From assembly GCF_000018285.1 (NCBI RefSeq), contig NC_009901.1, positions 1,983,001 through 2,047,000 on the forward strand: a stretch of 64,000 bases of DNA, read 5' to 3'. The notes under the pieces are model-generated. The model did no database searches. It worked only from the letters and a program-made list of their open reading frames with translations, and had not been told where the DNA came from. This document shows positions 54,053 to 63,891 of the stretch, piece by piece. The stretch comes from Shewanella pealeana ATCC 700345 (lineage in GTDB: Bacteria; Pseudomonadota; Gammaproteobacteria; Enterobacterales; Shewanellaceae). A program made the position numbers and the translations under genes. Numbering within the stretch: the stretch's first letter is position 1; each line of letters begins with the position of its first letter.

Positions 54053-54132
54053 CTATTAGATTTAGTTAATAGTATTCAGTTAGTAATGGTATTCAGTTAG
54101 TCCCAATTCTAGAACAGCAGTGTTTAAATCAT

Positions 54133-54161
54133 AAAAAACGGCATCCTTGGATGCCGTTTTT
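54133..54161. terminator. Bidirectional terminator after yfcC
   Basis: AAAAAACGGCATCC / GGATGCCGTTTTTA with a 2-nt loop. Confidence 0.92.
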
Positions 54162-54214
54162 ATTCTCATAATTGAAGGCCGATAATTTTACCTTCAACAA
54201 GCAGTTTAATACCG

Positions 54215-55207
54215 TTAACTCTTAATCATTGCTGTGCTGGCAAGAATACTCGATTTGTAATGGACCAAATATCTGAACGCTACATAGCCAACCACAAGTG
54301 TCGCTATGATTAACTCAACTTTTGCCGTGATCAGTAGGTCAAAAGATAAGGTGCTCATACCGTATGTGGCGACAAGCCAATGTACAGTCTTAAACAAAGC
54401 GGTTGCACCAATAACCATTGGGAAGGTGAAAGCCGCATATCCTGGTGAAAATGGCAGTCTGAGTAAGTGAAAGAAAGCCAGATAGATAACGCTGGTCATC
54501 AAGAGTGCGAGAGTAAGCAATACCCCTACGACAATGATTGATGGCTCACTGGATATGGTTAAGTATCCTGCTAAAGATAAGCTCGCTGGTGCGGCTAGAA
54601 TCGCGATAGTGGGTTTTGCTGCATCGGCAATTGGCTCACAGAAAATCAATCGATAAAGCATAACGGGTAGCATCACCAGATAACTCACCATACCAAACGT
54701 GAGAATTGCATCGGCTAGCCATTGATATTGCATTTCAGAACCGTGAGGGAATGAGACTGCTGCAACGATGATCCCGATAGGCGGTACGAACCAACTTGGT
54801 ACCATATGATCAAGCTTAAAGTCGATGGCGCGGTAATAGACAAACATAGATAAGAACACAATATGAATGGCGATAGCGACCAGCCATAATCCCACTGCCA
54901 CGGCGTGATTAAATTGCCCAAGAGCTGCCGATACCACCATCAGTCCCATTGCAAAGGTGGGAATAACGCTGCCAACGACGGGATGAGTGAGTTCTTCAAT
55001 GAGCACTCTTGGGTGAAGCACAAATTTCATCACTAACATAAGTAGCATCACAGCAGCGATTGATGCGCCGACTAATTGGCCATTACCATCCATGCTAGGC
55101 ACCATACTTTCCCATGCCCAGCCTAAGCTACCGATAGCTAAAGCCAGTCCTGCCATAGGACTTGGTAGGCGTGACACTCTGTGTCTTAGTTTATTGTTAG
55201 TCGTCAT
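54215..55207 (-). CDS. TDT-family (TehA/SLAC1-like) transporter
   Basis: 330 aa with ten membrane segments. Start VSRLPSPMAGLALAIGSLGWAWES and LRLPFSPGYAAFTFPMVIGATALFK match the TehA/exfoliative-toxin/SLAC1 family (anion channel fold). Family members in bacteria are linked to tellurite or C4-dicarboxylate or sulfite passage. Substrate unknown. Shares direction with the downstream-placed methyltransferase gene but is separated from it by 175 bp with a tandem repeat. Confidence 0.85.
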   Translation of the reverse strand: MTTNNKLRHRVSRLPSPMAGLALAIGSLGWAWESMVPSMDGNGQLVGASIAAVMLLMLVMKFVLHPRVLIEELTHPVVGSVIPTFAMGLMVVSAALGQFNHAVAVGLWLVAIAIHIVFLSMFVYYRAIDFKLDHMVPSWFVPPIGIIVAAVSFPHGSEMQYQWLADAILTFGMVSYLVMLPVMLYRLIFCEPIADAAKPTIAILAAPASLSLAGYLTISSEPSIIVVGVLLTLALLMTSVIYLAFFHLLRLPFSPGYAAFTFPMVIGATALFKTVHWLVATYGMSTLSFDLLITAKVELIIATLVVGYVAFRYLVHYKSSILASTAMIKS

Positions 55208-55340
55208 TACGTTTTCCTCGAACCAATCTTTATGCCGCTATACTATTCCGTTCGCTTGATAATTAAAATTGAAGTTAAATTAAGCTTAGCTTCAATTTAA
55301 TTTAACCTTGAAATACAAACGTTAAATTTTAGCCCGAGTG

Positions 55341-55382
55341 CTAGTGATTGAGCTCTAGTGATTGAGCTCTAGTGATTGAGTT
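55341..55382. repeat. Three tandem copies of a 14-bp unit
   Basis: CTAGTGATTGAGCT at 55341-55354 and 55355-55368, and CTAGTGATTGAGTT at 55369-55382 (13/14). The array directly abuts the stop codon (55383-55385) of the methyltransferase gene. Length suggests a slippage-prone tandem repeat. Confidence 0.95.
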
Positions 55383-56456
55383 TCAAGGTTTGAGCTTGCA
55401 ACGTAGCAAGGTATGGCCAAGGCCGATATTGTCGATATCTTCATCGACGAACAGTCCTGCTTGACTGATCAGCTTGAGCAAGGTTTTACTGTGATACATG
55501 CGGCTGTTGCCATTGGCGATAGCAGTAAAATATAGCGAGGTCGCGTTGACGCAATAGGCGCCAGCTTCAAAGGGTTGACGATCCCAAAACGTTTCTAAGA
55601 TACAAAGCTCACTGCTAGATGTCATAACCGATGCGGCGCGTTTTAAAATGCTGAGGATTTCAGACTCTGAGAAGCAGTCTAAGAACTGACTCATCCAGTA
55701 GAGATCACCATTTTCACAAAATGCCTTAGTTTCATCGAGTAGATCGGTAACGAAAGGTTTAATTCTCTCAGAGACTCCAGCTTTTTGAGCATTTTCCATA
55801 GCAACATGCAGTTGTCCTGGCAGGTCCATGATGGTCACTTGAACCTGACTGTCAAAGCCTGTGCAGGCGAGAGCCCATTTACCGGTATTGCCACCTACAT
55901 CGACAATTTGTTTAGGCTTAGATTGAAAGATAAGTGGCAACAAAGACTCAAATGCATGATCTGAGTAGTAGTGATCGAATTCAAACCAGCTCTTTTTTAT
56001 TTCATCGGGTAATTGGCTCAATCCAGGGTAGATGGTTTGCCAATCGCCTAGGCTAGCTAATCCTTTTGGTTTGCCTTCAATAAGCGATGCCTCTAACTCA
56101 AATAGGCCCTGATAACAGACATCATGAGTGAAGTTAAGGTTGGTCTTTGCCATATCATCATGTAGCAGAAAGTGGCCAATCTTATCGAGCACGTATTTGT
56201 CATCATTGAGATACAGTAGCCCCATACTTAGGCCCATATCCACAAGTACTCCTACGGCATATTCAGATAGCTTTGATTGCTGGGCTAATTGGCTAAGGCT
56301 ACTGCCGGCGTTACCGCTGTCAGAGATAAACTGCAGTAAGTTAAATTTTAATAAGCAGCGTGCAACCTGAAAACTTATGGGAGCAAAAGCGATTTTTTGT
56401 GCTTCAAATTTTGCGTCAAATGCACTGATCGAGAGGGGAGAGCGATAAAAAGACAT
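55383..56456 (-). CDS. Class I SAM-dependent O-methyltransferase-like protein
   Basis: 357 aa. An N-terminal winged-helix dimerisation part (residues ~25-100, CLLKFNLLQFISDSG...LSEYAVGVLVDMGLSMGLL) and a Rossmann domain with VDVGGNTGKWALAC (motif I) and DLPGQ (motif II), as in hydroxyindole/COMT-type O-methyltransferases. The catalytic His of that group is not obvious near SQFLDCFSESE (the usual position reads H.W..). Substrate unknown. Upstream of it lies the divergent TetR regulator, likely its controller. Confidence 0.82.
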   Translation of the reverse strand: MSFYRSPLSISAFDAKFEAQKIAFAPISFQVARCLLKFNLLQFISDSGNAGSSLSQLAQQSKLSEYAVGVLVDMGLSMGLLYLNDDKYVLDKIGHFLLHDDMAKTNLNFTHDVCYQGLFELEASLIEGKPKGLASLGDWQTIYPGLSQLPDEIKKSWFEFDHYYSDHAFESLLPLIFQSKPKQIVDVGGNTGKWALACTGFDSQVQVTIMDLPGQLHVAMENAQKAGVSERIKPFVTDLLDETKAFCENGDLYWMSQFLDCFSESEILSILKRAASVMTSSSELCILETFWDRQPFEAGAYCVNATSLYFTAIANGNSRMYHSKTLLKLISQAGLFVDEDIDNIGLGHTLLRCKLKP

Positions 56457-56628
56457 AAGTTAAACCAAGGTAAGCTTAGAGAGTATTAGTGGAGACAAAT
56501 TTTACATGTTACAGTTTGTTAATTGTTTGAACTTGATCCGACTTCACGCGGTTAAATGTGACTTTAATCGCCTCTAAGTGGGGTTAGACCATATTATCTG
56601 GATATTTATTAGTCTAAAGGGAAGCGTT

Positions 56629-57306
56629 ATGTTTGTACCTCTGACCTATGTCGGACATCAGTCAAACCGTAGCGATGGCCAAGCACGCCGTATTGAAATA
56701 TTAGAAGCAACATTACGCTTAATCGTAAAAGAGGGGATCCGCGGGGTTCGTCATCGCGCGGTCGCTACCGAAGCTAATGTGCCATTGTCGTCAACAACTT
56801 ACTACTTTAATGACATTAAAGATCTCATCAGTGATTCGTTAACCTACTTTGCCGAAAAGACGCTGTGGATGAATAAGGCGTTAGAACATAAGAGTTACGC
56901 CTTGGTTGAGAGTGTGAGGCTAGAACAACAGACGGCGGATGAGTCGCAGATGAAGGCGTTTATTATCGACAATCTCAGTCAATTTATCTGTGAGCATATT
57001 AAAGATCAGTTAGCTCATCGAGACGACAGGATTTTGGAGGTCGCGTTTCATGAAGAGGCGTTACGTAACCCGCAATTGGCAGCGGCAATCACTGCATTAG
57101 ATAAAACCTTTCTAGATAGTATTAAACATTTTTTTGCTGATATGGGGTCAATTTCGGCTAATGCTGACGCACATCAGGTGTTAGCTATAATTAAACTGCT
57201 CGAGTACCAGTACCTTATTCGAACAAATATCGATGATCATGCTTTGCTAGAGATAGTCAGCTCAACGGTCTCGCATATTGTGATGGCAATAAAAAACCCA
57301 AGCTAA
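56629..57306 (+). CDS. TetR-family transcriptional regulator
   Basis: 225 aa from ATG 56629 with AAAGGGA upstream. HTH near the N-terminus (RRIEILEATLRLIVKEGIRG ... RHRAVATEANVPLSSTTYYFNDIKDLI). The C-terminal ligand domain is unlike well-known members. Divergent from the O-methyltransferase gene with ~170 bp between, so local control of that gene is the natural guess. Confidence 0.88.
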   Translation: MFVPLTYVGHQSNRSDGQARRIEILEATLRLIVKEGIRGVRHRAVATEANVPLSSTTYYFNDIKDLISDSLTYFAEKTLWMNKALEHKSYALVESVRLEQQTADESQMKAFIIDNLSQFICEHIKDQLAHRDDRILEVAFHEEALRNPQLAAAITALDKTFLDSIKHFFADMGSISANADAHQVLAIIKLLEYQYLIRTNIDDHALLEIVSSTVSHIVMAIKNPS

Positions 57307-57322
57307 GGCTTGGGTTTTTTAT
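57291..57322. terminator. Bidirectional terminator between the TetR gene and cysK
   Basis: AAAAAACCCAAGC / GCTTGGGTTTTTT, 4-nt loop, overlapping the TetR stop. Confidence 0.92.
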
Positions 57323-57337
57323 TAAACATGGCGCAAA

Positions 57338-58306
57338 TTATTGAACGTTTTCAGCGTCGCTAAATTCACCTTGAAACAGTACTGAAGATAAGTAGCGTTC
57401 TGCAGCAGAAGGTAAAATAACCACAATGTTTTGCCCTTCAAATTCAGGCAATGCAGCGATACGGTTAGCTGCCACAACGGCGGCGCCTGAAGAAATACCC
57501 ACAAGGAACCCTTCTTCTTTCATTAAGCGCTGAGCCATCTCGATAGACTCTTCATTGGTTACGGCTTCAACACGATCGACAAGATTAAGATCTAAATTGC
57601 CAGGAATAAAACCAGCGCCAATACCTTGGATTTTGTGTGGTCCAGGTTGTACAGTTTGGCCCGCAAGCGTCTGCGCAATAACTGGTGAGTCTGTTGGCTC
57701 AACCGCAACCGAAGTGATCGCCTTGCCTTGAGTGTTCTTAATGTAACGGCTAACACCGGTAATGGTGCCACCTGTACCTACACCGGCAACAACAACATCG
57801 ACTGCACCGTCGGTATCATTCCAGATCTCTGGGCCGGTCGTTTTCTCATGAATTTCTGGGTTAGCAGGGTTGTTGAACTGCTGCAGTAAGACGTACTTTT
57901 CTGGGGCAGTCTGTCTGATCTCTTCAGCCTTATCAATCGCGCCTTTCATACCTTTAGCGCCATCGGTGAGTACAAGATTTGCACCAAGGGCTTTGAGTAA
58001 CTTTCTACGCTCTAAACTCATGGTGTTTGGCATAGTGAGGGTTAACTTATATCCGCGAGCAGCGGCAACATAAGCGAGTGCGATACCCGTGTTACCCGAT
58101 GTCGGCTCAATGAGCTCTTGCTCCTGAGTGAGAATGCCTTTTTTCTCAGCATCCCAGATCATATTGGCACCGATACGGCACTTAACGCTGAAGCTTGGGT
58201 TACGCGCTTCTACTTTTGCAAGCACTCTACCATTACTTACGCGGTTTAGGCGGACAAGAGGGGTGTTACCAATTGTTTGTGAATTATCTTCGAAAATTTT
58301 GCTCAT
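57338..58306 (-). CDS. cysK: Cysteine synthase A (O-acetylserine sulfhydrylase)
   Basis: 322 aa PLP enzyme. Lys42 in NPSFSVKCR binds PLP, TSGNTG near 69-74 is the substrate loop, [10 protein letters not shown] holds the PLP phosphate. C-terminal [11 protein letters not shown]. Adds sulfide to O-acetylserine in the cytoplasm. cysZ ends near the right edge of the window, as in the E. coli cysZ-cysK neighbourhood, but here several genes separate them. Confidence 0.96.
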   Translation of the reverse strand: MSKIFEDNSQTIGNTPLVRLNRVSNGRVLAKVEARNPSFSVKCRIGANMIWDAEKKGILTQEQELIEPTSGNTGIALAYVAAARGYKLTLTMPNTMSLERRKLLKALGANLVLTDGAKGMKGAIDKAEEIRQTAPEKYVLLQQFNNPANPEIHEKTTGPEIWNDTDGAVDVVVAGVGTGGTITGVSRYIKNTQGKAITSVAVEPTDSPVIAQTLAGQTVQPGPHKIQGIGAGFIPGNLDLNLVDRVEAVTNEESIEMAQRLMKEEGFLVGISSGAAVVAANRIAALPEFEGQNIVVILPSAAERYLSSVLFQGEFSDAENVQ

Positions 58307-58543
58307 GGGTTGCTTGCTCCTTTAAATGCACAGCTAAATCATAATAGGCTTTGGCAGCAATAGAAGTGATAGTTTGTTCTTCGTTATTCTATTTAGTTAT
58401 TAAAGGGTTTGCTGTTATTCATAAAGGGCGGGTTCGCTGGGGATATGCCGTGTTAACATAATGTTACTTAACTAAGCTGCCCCGATTTTATTTCCTTTGC
58501 AAGTGGGTTTTAGGCGGGGAAATGCAGATAAAGAGAAGAATAG

Positions 58544-59818
58544 ATGAGCCAACAGCAGATAACTAAACATGACGATCCTAAGACATGGGTAACGCCTTTT
58601 GCCTTCGATCTTGATCCTAATATTCTTTATATGCCATTAGCAAGTCCATCCAAACGCGGCTTAGCCATGTTGATTGATGGCCTCTTAGTCGCAGTCTTAG
58701 CCGAAAGTGCCGGCTGGATCTTTATCCTACTGGTGCTCGGTACTCTTTTGATCCAAAAGCAGAGTAAAGCAGTGGGTAAGTTGTTTAAGTGGGGGTTGTA
58801 CTTGCTGATGCTAATCGGCTTGATTTCGGCGTTAGTAGGCTACTTTGGTGACGTCACCTCAAACTTGAAAACAAGTAACGCAGATAGTGATAGCAATATA
58901 GTGCTACCAGAAAACGACAAAGGTGGTTTGGCTACTCTGGCTGAAATAGCGGGTTACGTGCCCGCAGTTATTGTCGCGAGTCAATGTGAAGATTTTGCCT
59001 GCGCACAAATCAATATAGAGAAGGTAGAGACTGCATTATCGTACTCAAGCCTCAATGCTGAAGAGCAGAGCAACATTATTAATGAGTTAGTGGTTGAACT
59101 GCCATTAACCGCAGCAGAAAAGCAGCAACTTTATGTAACAAAAGAGCCGCTCGCTGCCGTTTCTGTAGAAACTGACATCGAAGCGAGTGCAGATATAAGC
59201 TCTGATCCGCGTACGGTTCCAAACAGCGATAAAAATAATGATACAAGCAGTCAGTCACTCGACTTCAGCAGTAAGGTGGAGCCTGCGCTTAGCACTAGTC
59301 CTGTTGTTGCAGCATTAGAAACTCGAGTGCATGAGCTTGAACAAATAGCGGCGAAGTTAGAGCAAGATATAGAAGAGAAAAATGCCGCCAAAGAGGGGGA
59401 GATCTTTACTAACAGCGAAGAGACGACTAGTCCGTTGGCATGGTTAAATGGATTACTTAATGATCTCGGCTTGGGTTTTGGCTGGGCAGCTTTCTATTTT
59501 ACCGTGTTTACAGCATGGTTCGACGGTCAAACTCTAGGCAAGAAACTGTTTGGCATCCGTGTCATCCAACTCGATGGCGTTAAAATTTCACTCTGGGCTG
59601 CATTTGGTCGCTATGGTGGTTATGCCGCAGGGTTTACTACGGGACTGTTGGGCTTCTTTCAAATCTATTGGGATGCCAATAGGCAGGCTATTCAAGACAA
59701 GATCTCTGCAACGGTAGTAATCGATGTACGCAAGAGTAAGCATGAAGCAGCGCAGGAACATGCACCTATTGATAACATCTCTAATAACTTATCAATCGAA
59801 AGTAGTGCAAACATTTGA
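58544..59818 (+). CDS. RDD-domain membrane protein with a long internal insert
   Basis: 424 aa. RDD-type membrane helices with the arginine-aspartate signature (SKRGLAMLIDGLLVAVL at ~37-53) are separated from the second half (WFDGQTLGKKLFGIRVIQLDG at ~323-345) by ~200 residues, partly serine/acidic low complexity and a predicted coiled coil (~265-285). ~5 membrane segments. RDD proteins are of uncertain role; some are Na+/H+ antiporters. Confidence 0.82.
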   Translation: MSQQQITKHDDPKTWVTPFAFDLDPNILYMPLASPSKRGLAMLIDGLLVAVLAESAGWIFILLVLGTLLIQKQSKAVGKLFKWGLYLLMLIGLISALVGYFGDVTSNLKTSNADSDSNIVLPENDKGGLATLAEIAGYVPAVIVASQCEDFACAQINIEKVETALSYSSLNAEEQSNIINELVVELPLTAAEKQQLYVTKEPLAAVSVETDIEASADISSDPRTVPNSDKNNDTSSQSLDFSSKVEPALSTSPVVAALETRVHELEQIAAKLEQDIEEKNAAKEGEIFTNSEETTSPLAWLNGLLNDLGLGFGWAAFYFTVFTAWFDGQTLGKKLFGIRVIQLDGVKISLWAAFGRYGGYAAGFTTGLLGFFQIYWDANRQAIQDKISATVVIDVRKSKHEAAQEHAPIDNISNNLSIESSANI

Positions 59819-60016
59819 CATTAGCTATACCGTTTTTTATCAGTAAGCATTAAGCTTGTCACCAATAAGAAGCGCATAAAACAATATGCGACGGGATCAA
59901 TTTCCTATTTCAACATGCAAACTTAGCTCAATTAACTCCGGTTATTTGTTATCGAGAGTCTGATAAGTGGCTCGCGAAGTGAGGTGGAGAAACTATATAG
60001 GAACAAGGAGAAAAGT

Positions 60017-61219
60017 TTGCGGATTCTAGTGGTCGAAGATAGCAAAACGGTTTCGCGGGTGATGCGCCATTTGCTTACTCAAGAGCTGAGTTGTGAGGTG
60101 GATGTTGCGCCAGATATGGGCAGCGCAAAAGAGTTGCTGGCCCAAAATGAGTACTTTGTCGCGATTACAGATCTGAACTTACCAGATGCTCAAGAGGGAG
60201 AGATTGTTAAGTTTGTATTGGCAAAACAGATCCCCTGCATAGTGTTAACCGGAAGCTGGGATGCCGAGCAACGAGAGCGTTTACTTCAGCTGGGTATCGT
60301 TGATTATGTCTTTAAAGAAAATCGTTTTAGCTATGAATATACTGCCAAGCTGGTTAAGCGTTTACGCCGCAATCAAAGCGTAAAGGTACTGGTTGCCGAT
60401 GACTCGCTTGTGAGCCGTAAATTTATCCGAAGTTTATTGGAGCAGCACCTTTTTCAAGTCATCGAGGCTGACGATGGTATTTCAGCGTTAGAAACCCTTA
60501 ATGATAATCCAGATATCAAACTACTTATCACAGATTACAATATGCCTGGCCTAGATGGATTCGGGCTTATTATTAAAGTTCGTGAACAGTTTAGTCGTGA
60601 AGAGTTAGTGATTATTGGCTTATCGAGTGACAGTGATGAAAGCCTCTCTGCCCGTTTTATCAAAAATGGCGCAAATGATTTTCTACAGAAGCCTTTTGTC
60701 CACGAAGAGTTTCACTGCCGGGTGTTGAACACGTTAGATGCACTGGACATGGTGACACGGCTTTGGGAGCAGGCAAACCTAGATTATCTGACTAATGTTT
60801 ATAATCGCCGTTATTTCTTTAATTTATACCAAGAAAAGCTAACGGAAATTGCGCAGAAACAGGGGACACTGTCTCTGGCATTATTGGATATCGACTTTTT
60901 CAAGAAGGTAAACGATAGCTATGGTCATGACGTGGGTGATGAAGTCTTGATTGAGTTTTCCAATCGATTACAGCAATCTTTCTCACAGCACTTTAACGTT
61001 GCACGTATTGGCGGCGAAGAGTTTGTGGTCGGATTTAAAGGCCTTAACGTCGAAAAGGCTTATGCGCTATTAGATAGTTTTCGTATGCAGCTCGAAGCCA
61101 ACCCCATTGAAACCTCTAAGGGCATGCTGAATATTAGCGTGAGTAGTGGAGTGGCGGAGTTTACCCATACAGAAAATGTTGATGAGCTGCTTAATCGTGC
61201 CGACATAGGCTTACTATGA
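60017..61219 (+). CDS. Response regulator with two REC domains and a GGDEF domain; C-terminus frameshifted
   Basis: 400 aa from TTG 60017, which has AAGGAG six bases upstream; the frame extends to a GTG at 59984 without this. REC1 (residues ~1-115, ILVVEDSKTVSRVMR; acceptor Asp in TDLNLPD), REC2 (~127-245; LITDYNMPGLDGFG), GGDEF (~258-400) with GGEEF and the D/Y before it (LALLDIDFFKKVNDSYGHDVG). Expected to make cyclic di-GMP. The frame stops after RADIGLL, but the family ending YEAKSAGRN is found in the next frame up to a TAA at 61263-61265, so one extra base (C near 61214) truncates about 17 residues. Confidence 0.88.
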   Translation: MRILVVEDSKTVSRVMRHLLTQELSCEVDVAPDMGSAKELLAQNEYFVAITDLNLPDAQEGEIVKFVLAKQIPCIVLTGSWDAEQRERLLQLGIVDYVFKENRFSYEYTAKLVKRLRRNQSVKVLVADDSLVSRKFIRSLLEQHLFQVIEADDGISALETLNDNPDIKLLITDYNMPGLDGFGLIIKVREQFSREELVIIGLSSDSDESLSARFIKNGANDFLQKPFVHEEFHCRVLNTLDALDMVTRLWEQANLDYLTNVYNRRYFFNLYQEKLTEIAQKQGTLSLALLDIDFFKKVNDSYGHDVGDEVLIEFSNRLQQSFSQHFNVARIGGEEFVVGFKGLNVEKAYALLDSFRMQLEANPIETSKGMLNISVSSGVAEFTHTENVDELLNRADIGLL

Positions 61220-61292
61220 GGCTAAATCGGCTGGACGTAACCTAGTCTGTATTGCTGAGTGTTAATTGGTTTCTGTGCTAGATAAAGAAGAT

Positions 61293-61318
61293 AAAAGCAG
61301 CCAAATGGCTGCTTTTTT
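61293..61318. terminator. Bidirectional terminator after the GGDEF gene
   Basis: AAAAGCAGCC / GGCTGCTTTTTT with AAAT loop, between convergent genes. Confidence 0.9.
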
Positions 61319-61343
61319 CATTATGACGGAACTCACTGGAGCG

Positions 61344-63680
61344 CTAGAGTAACCAGGCGTAGCTGACTTTCATAAAGTAGGTTTCTTCAGTCTTCATCAA
61401 TGAGTCGATGGCGTCATCGGCTTTTATACCATCGGAGTAACCTAAATAAAATACACTTTGTGGGTTGAGTTTATAGCCGTAGAGGATCTCATTACCTAAT
61501 TGCTGATAGTGCTCATTTGGCGTGCTGTATCGATACAAGCTGGGATCGCGTTCGATATCGGTGTAGACACTCGAAATGCGAATAAAGTTGTGAATATCGA
61601 TATACCAGCTAAGGCGTAGGTCACTTAAGTTTGCAGTAAATAAGCGGCCGTCATCCACGTCCATTGTGCGGTACACATGGGATAGATCCAGTGCAATAGA
61701 ATCGGTGACTTTCCAGTTGATACCTGGGTTAAACATCACCTTTGTGCCTAGCTGATCATTGGCAAAATCGATGTCATCGCCATAGTTGATATCCAGCTCT
61801 AAAAACAGTGTTCGGCTGGGCTTAATATTGGAGTAGAACCAGCCCATGGTCTCGCTGAACATCTGCGTGTTACCGTCAATGGCGAGTGAGGCACCGTTGT
61901 GACGCCTACCAACTCGGTCGCGATTAACTAGACCAAAGGCGGTGTAGCTTTGCCACTGGCCTTGAAATTCCATTTTAGCTTCGGCCTCTTGCTCTAACTT
62001 TTCACCGGCTTGGTTATGGCTAATATCCCAATCGCCACGCAGCTCTACTTGGTTAAAGAATCCTGATTGCGGATACCAGGTGTAGCCACCGCCGGCAACA
62101 AATTTTGTAAAATCCACATTCTCTACGAAACCGAGATCGGCCCGAAAGTCTTCGCCAACTGATAGGTATTGAGCGAACACGTCCCAGCTACGAGTTTCGT
62201 GTTGATATTTAAGTAGATACATATCATCACCGAAGGCACCTTGTTTGTTAGTGCGTAGCACGCGCTCATTAATGCCACAATTGTCAAGATCACAGTTGTT
62301 CTGCGGTAAACAATCATCGTTGCTGCAAAACGCTTTATAAAGATCGCTGGGGTACTCTGTATCCGATAGTACATACTGGGCAGCGAAGGTATCATGTTCC
62401 GTTGGCTGGTATTTAGCATCGAGACTGGTGACATAGTTATGGTAATCATCACTCTTCTTGGCCGTCACTAACGCGCCAATTGACAGCGGTTTACCCAGAT
62501 CTAAGCGATAACGACCTGCGAAATTTTGGCTCTTGTTATCGATACTCGCGATGTCAGAACTTAAGTTACCTGGCACCAAAAAGTTGGTGTTGGTGTCATC
62601 AGTGATTAATGTCGCAAATGTATGGTCGCCGACTTTACTGGTCAGTTTGAGACCGTAATCTGGCGCGACAATATTACGGGTATGCAGCAAATTTAGCTGA
62701 GTATCGAAGTAGTCTTTATTATCGAGAAAAAAGGCGCGTTTCTCTGGATAAAATAGCGCGAAGGTCGAGTTAATATCTAACTGGCCCGCATCGGCTTCGA
62801 CTTGAGAAAAGTCAGGGTTAATCGTGGCGCTGAGTAGGGTACTGGGGGTGATCCCCCAACGCACGTCTAAGCTAGGCTCAATGTTATTCTCACTATCCCA
62901 ATCACTGTTCTCTTTATGGGGGCGTCTACTATTACGATTAACCACGAAGGAGGGGGTAATTTGTAAGTCGTTACCCTGTTGGATATTGGCAAGGCCAGTT
63001 GCGACTCCTAACTGGCAGAGTTGACAGTTATTATCTCTATCTATCTGATGGCTTGAAATGCGATGTTCTTCGTTTCTAGGGTAGAAACGAATAAACTCTA
63101 CTCCCCATTTTTGCTCGCTCTTAGGAGCAAAGTTAAGCAGTCTTAAGGGGAGCTCTATCTCTACTTGGTAGCCTGTGTCGGTTCGCTTGGCTGCGCTGTA
63201 CCAAATACCATCCCAAGCATCGCTCTCACTACCTGTTAGCTCGTTTTCTATCGAGTCCATTTGTACACCATAGGCGTTGACAAAAAACTGATAGGCTAAT
63301 CTGGCATCATTGAAGGTATCGAGCTTTATACCAACAAGATCATCCCCCCAGACGCTGTCTCTGTCACTTAAGTTAGCGCGAATATGTTCAGGGTTGGGAT
63401 CTTGTGCGCTAAAGGCCAAGAATAGGCTCGATTCGGTGGCATAGACTTTAACCTCAGTTTGCACTGGCGCGGCAATGTTTTCGCCGGGGCGAGTCTCAAA
63501 CTGTAAATTTGTCGTCGCGGCTTGCTGCCATTGAGGCTCGTTAAATTCGCCATCGACTTGAATTGCACCCTCAAGGGTAGGGATATGAATATTGAATTGA
63601 GATGTTTGCCCGGCATGGCTTGCACTCGAGCTAAAAGCACTAAAGAGGAGTGCTAAGGGTAAAAAGCATTTTTTTATCAT
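61344..63680 (-). CDS. DUF5916 outer-membrane protein with N-terminal CBM9-like domain
   Basis: 778 aa. Signal peptide (MIKKCFLPLALLFSAFSSSASHAG). Residues ~30-230 are a family-9 carbohydrate-binding-like domain (IQVDGEFNEPQWQQAA ... NAYGVQMDS). The rest (~240-778) is a many-stranded beta-barrel, with alternating WxxxY/F strands up to the C-terminal aromatic YAWLL. A cysteine-rich periplasmic or surface loop (CSNDDCLPQNNCDLDNC, ~436-452) is unusual for a barrel. Function unknown; may bind a glycan or metal. Confidence 0.88.
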   Translation of the reverse strand: MIKKCFLPLALLFSAFSSSASHAGQTSQFNIHIPTLEGAIQVDGEFNEPQWQQAATTNLQFETRPGENIAAPVQTEVKVYATESSLFLAFSAQDPNPEHIRANLSDRDSVWGDDLVGIKLDTFNDARLAYQFFVNAYGVQMDSIENELTGSESDAWDGIWYSAAKRTDTGYQVEIELPLRLLNFAPKSEQKWGVEFIRFYPRNEEHRISSHQIDRDNNCQLCQLGVATGLANIQQGNDLQITPSFVVNRNSRRPHKENSDWDSENNIEPSLDVRWGITPSTLLSATINPDFSQVEADAGQLDINSTFALFYPEKRAFFLDNKDYFDTQLNLLHTRNIVAPDYGLKLTSKVGDHTFATLITDDTNTNFLVPGNLSSDIASIDNKSQNFAGRYRLDLGKPLSIGALVTAKKSDDYHNYVTSLDAKYQPTEHDTFAAQYVLSDTEYPSDLYKAFCSNDDCLPQNNCDLDNCGINERVLRTNKQGAFGDDMYLLKYQHETRSWDVFAQYLSVGEDFRADLGFVENVDFTKFVAGGGYTWYPQSGFFNQVELRGDWDISHNQAGEKLEQEAEAKMEFQGQWQSYTAFGLVNRDRVGRRHNGASLAIDGNTQMFSETMGWFYSNIKPSRTLFLELDINYGDDIDFANDQLGTKVMFNPGINWKVTDSIALDLSHVYRTMDVDDGRLFTANLSDLRLSWYIDIHNFIRISSVYTDIERDPSLYRYSTPNEHYQQLGNEILYGYKLNPQSVFYLGYSDGIKADDAIDSLMKTEETYFMKVSYAWLL

Positions 63681-63832
63681 TTGTTGTAATTGTTATTGTG
63701 CTGTTATTTGTTGCGATTGTGCCAGATTTAAGCCTCTGTTTGGACAGTAATTGCTAGAGGATATTGTTACAAAGCTTGTCGTGGTAACCATTTAGCGACA
63801 TTACTTATATCGGATAAGACGCGTTCAGATAC

Positions 63833-63860
63833 AAAAAAGCCATGTCGAGACATGGCTTGG
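63833..63860 (-). terminator. Terminator downstream of cysZ
   Basis: AAGCCATGTC / GACATGGCTT with a 2-nt loop; six Ts follow on the minus strand. Confidence 0.88.
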
Positions 63861-63891
63861 TTATTTAAATGAAGATGCTTCGCTTTAAGCG

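Noticed and set aside
55341..55382. CRISPR-like short array
   Set aside because: The three units are contiguous without spacers.
61211..61265. Stop-codon readthrough in the GGDEF gene
   Set aside because: The continuation is in a different frame, so an extra base, not readthrough, is needed. There is no slippery heptamer or strong downstream structure.
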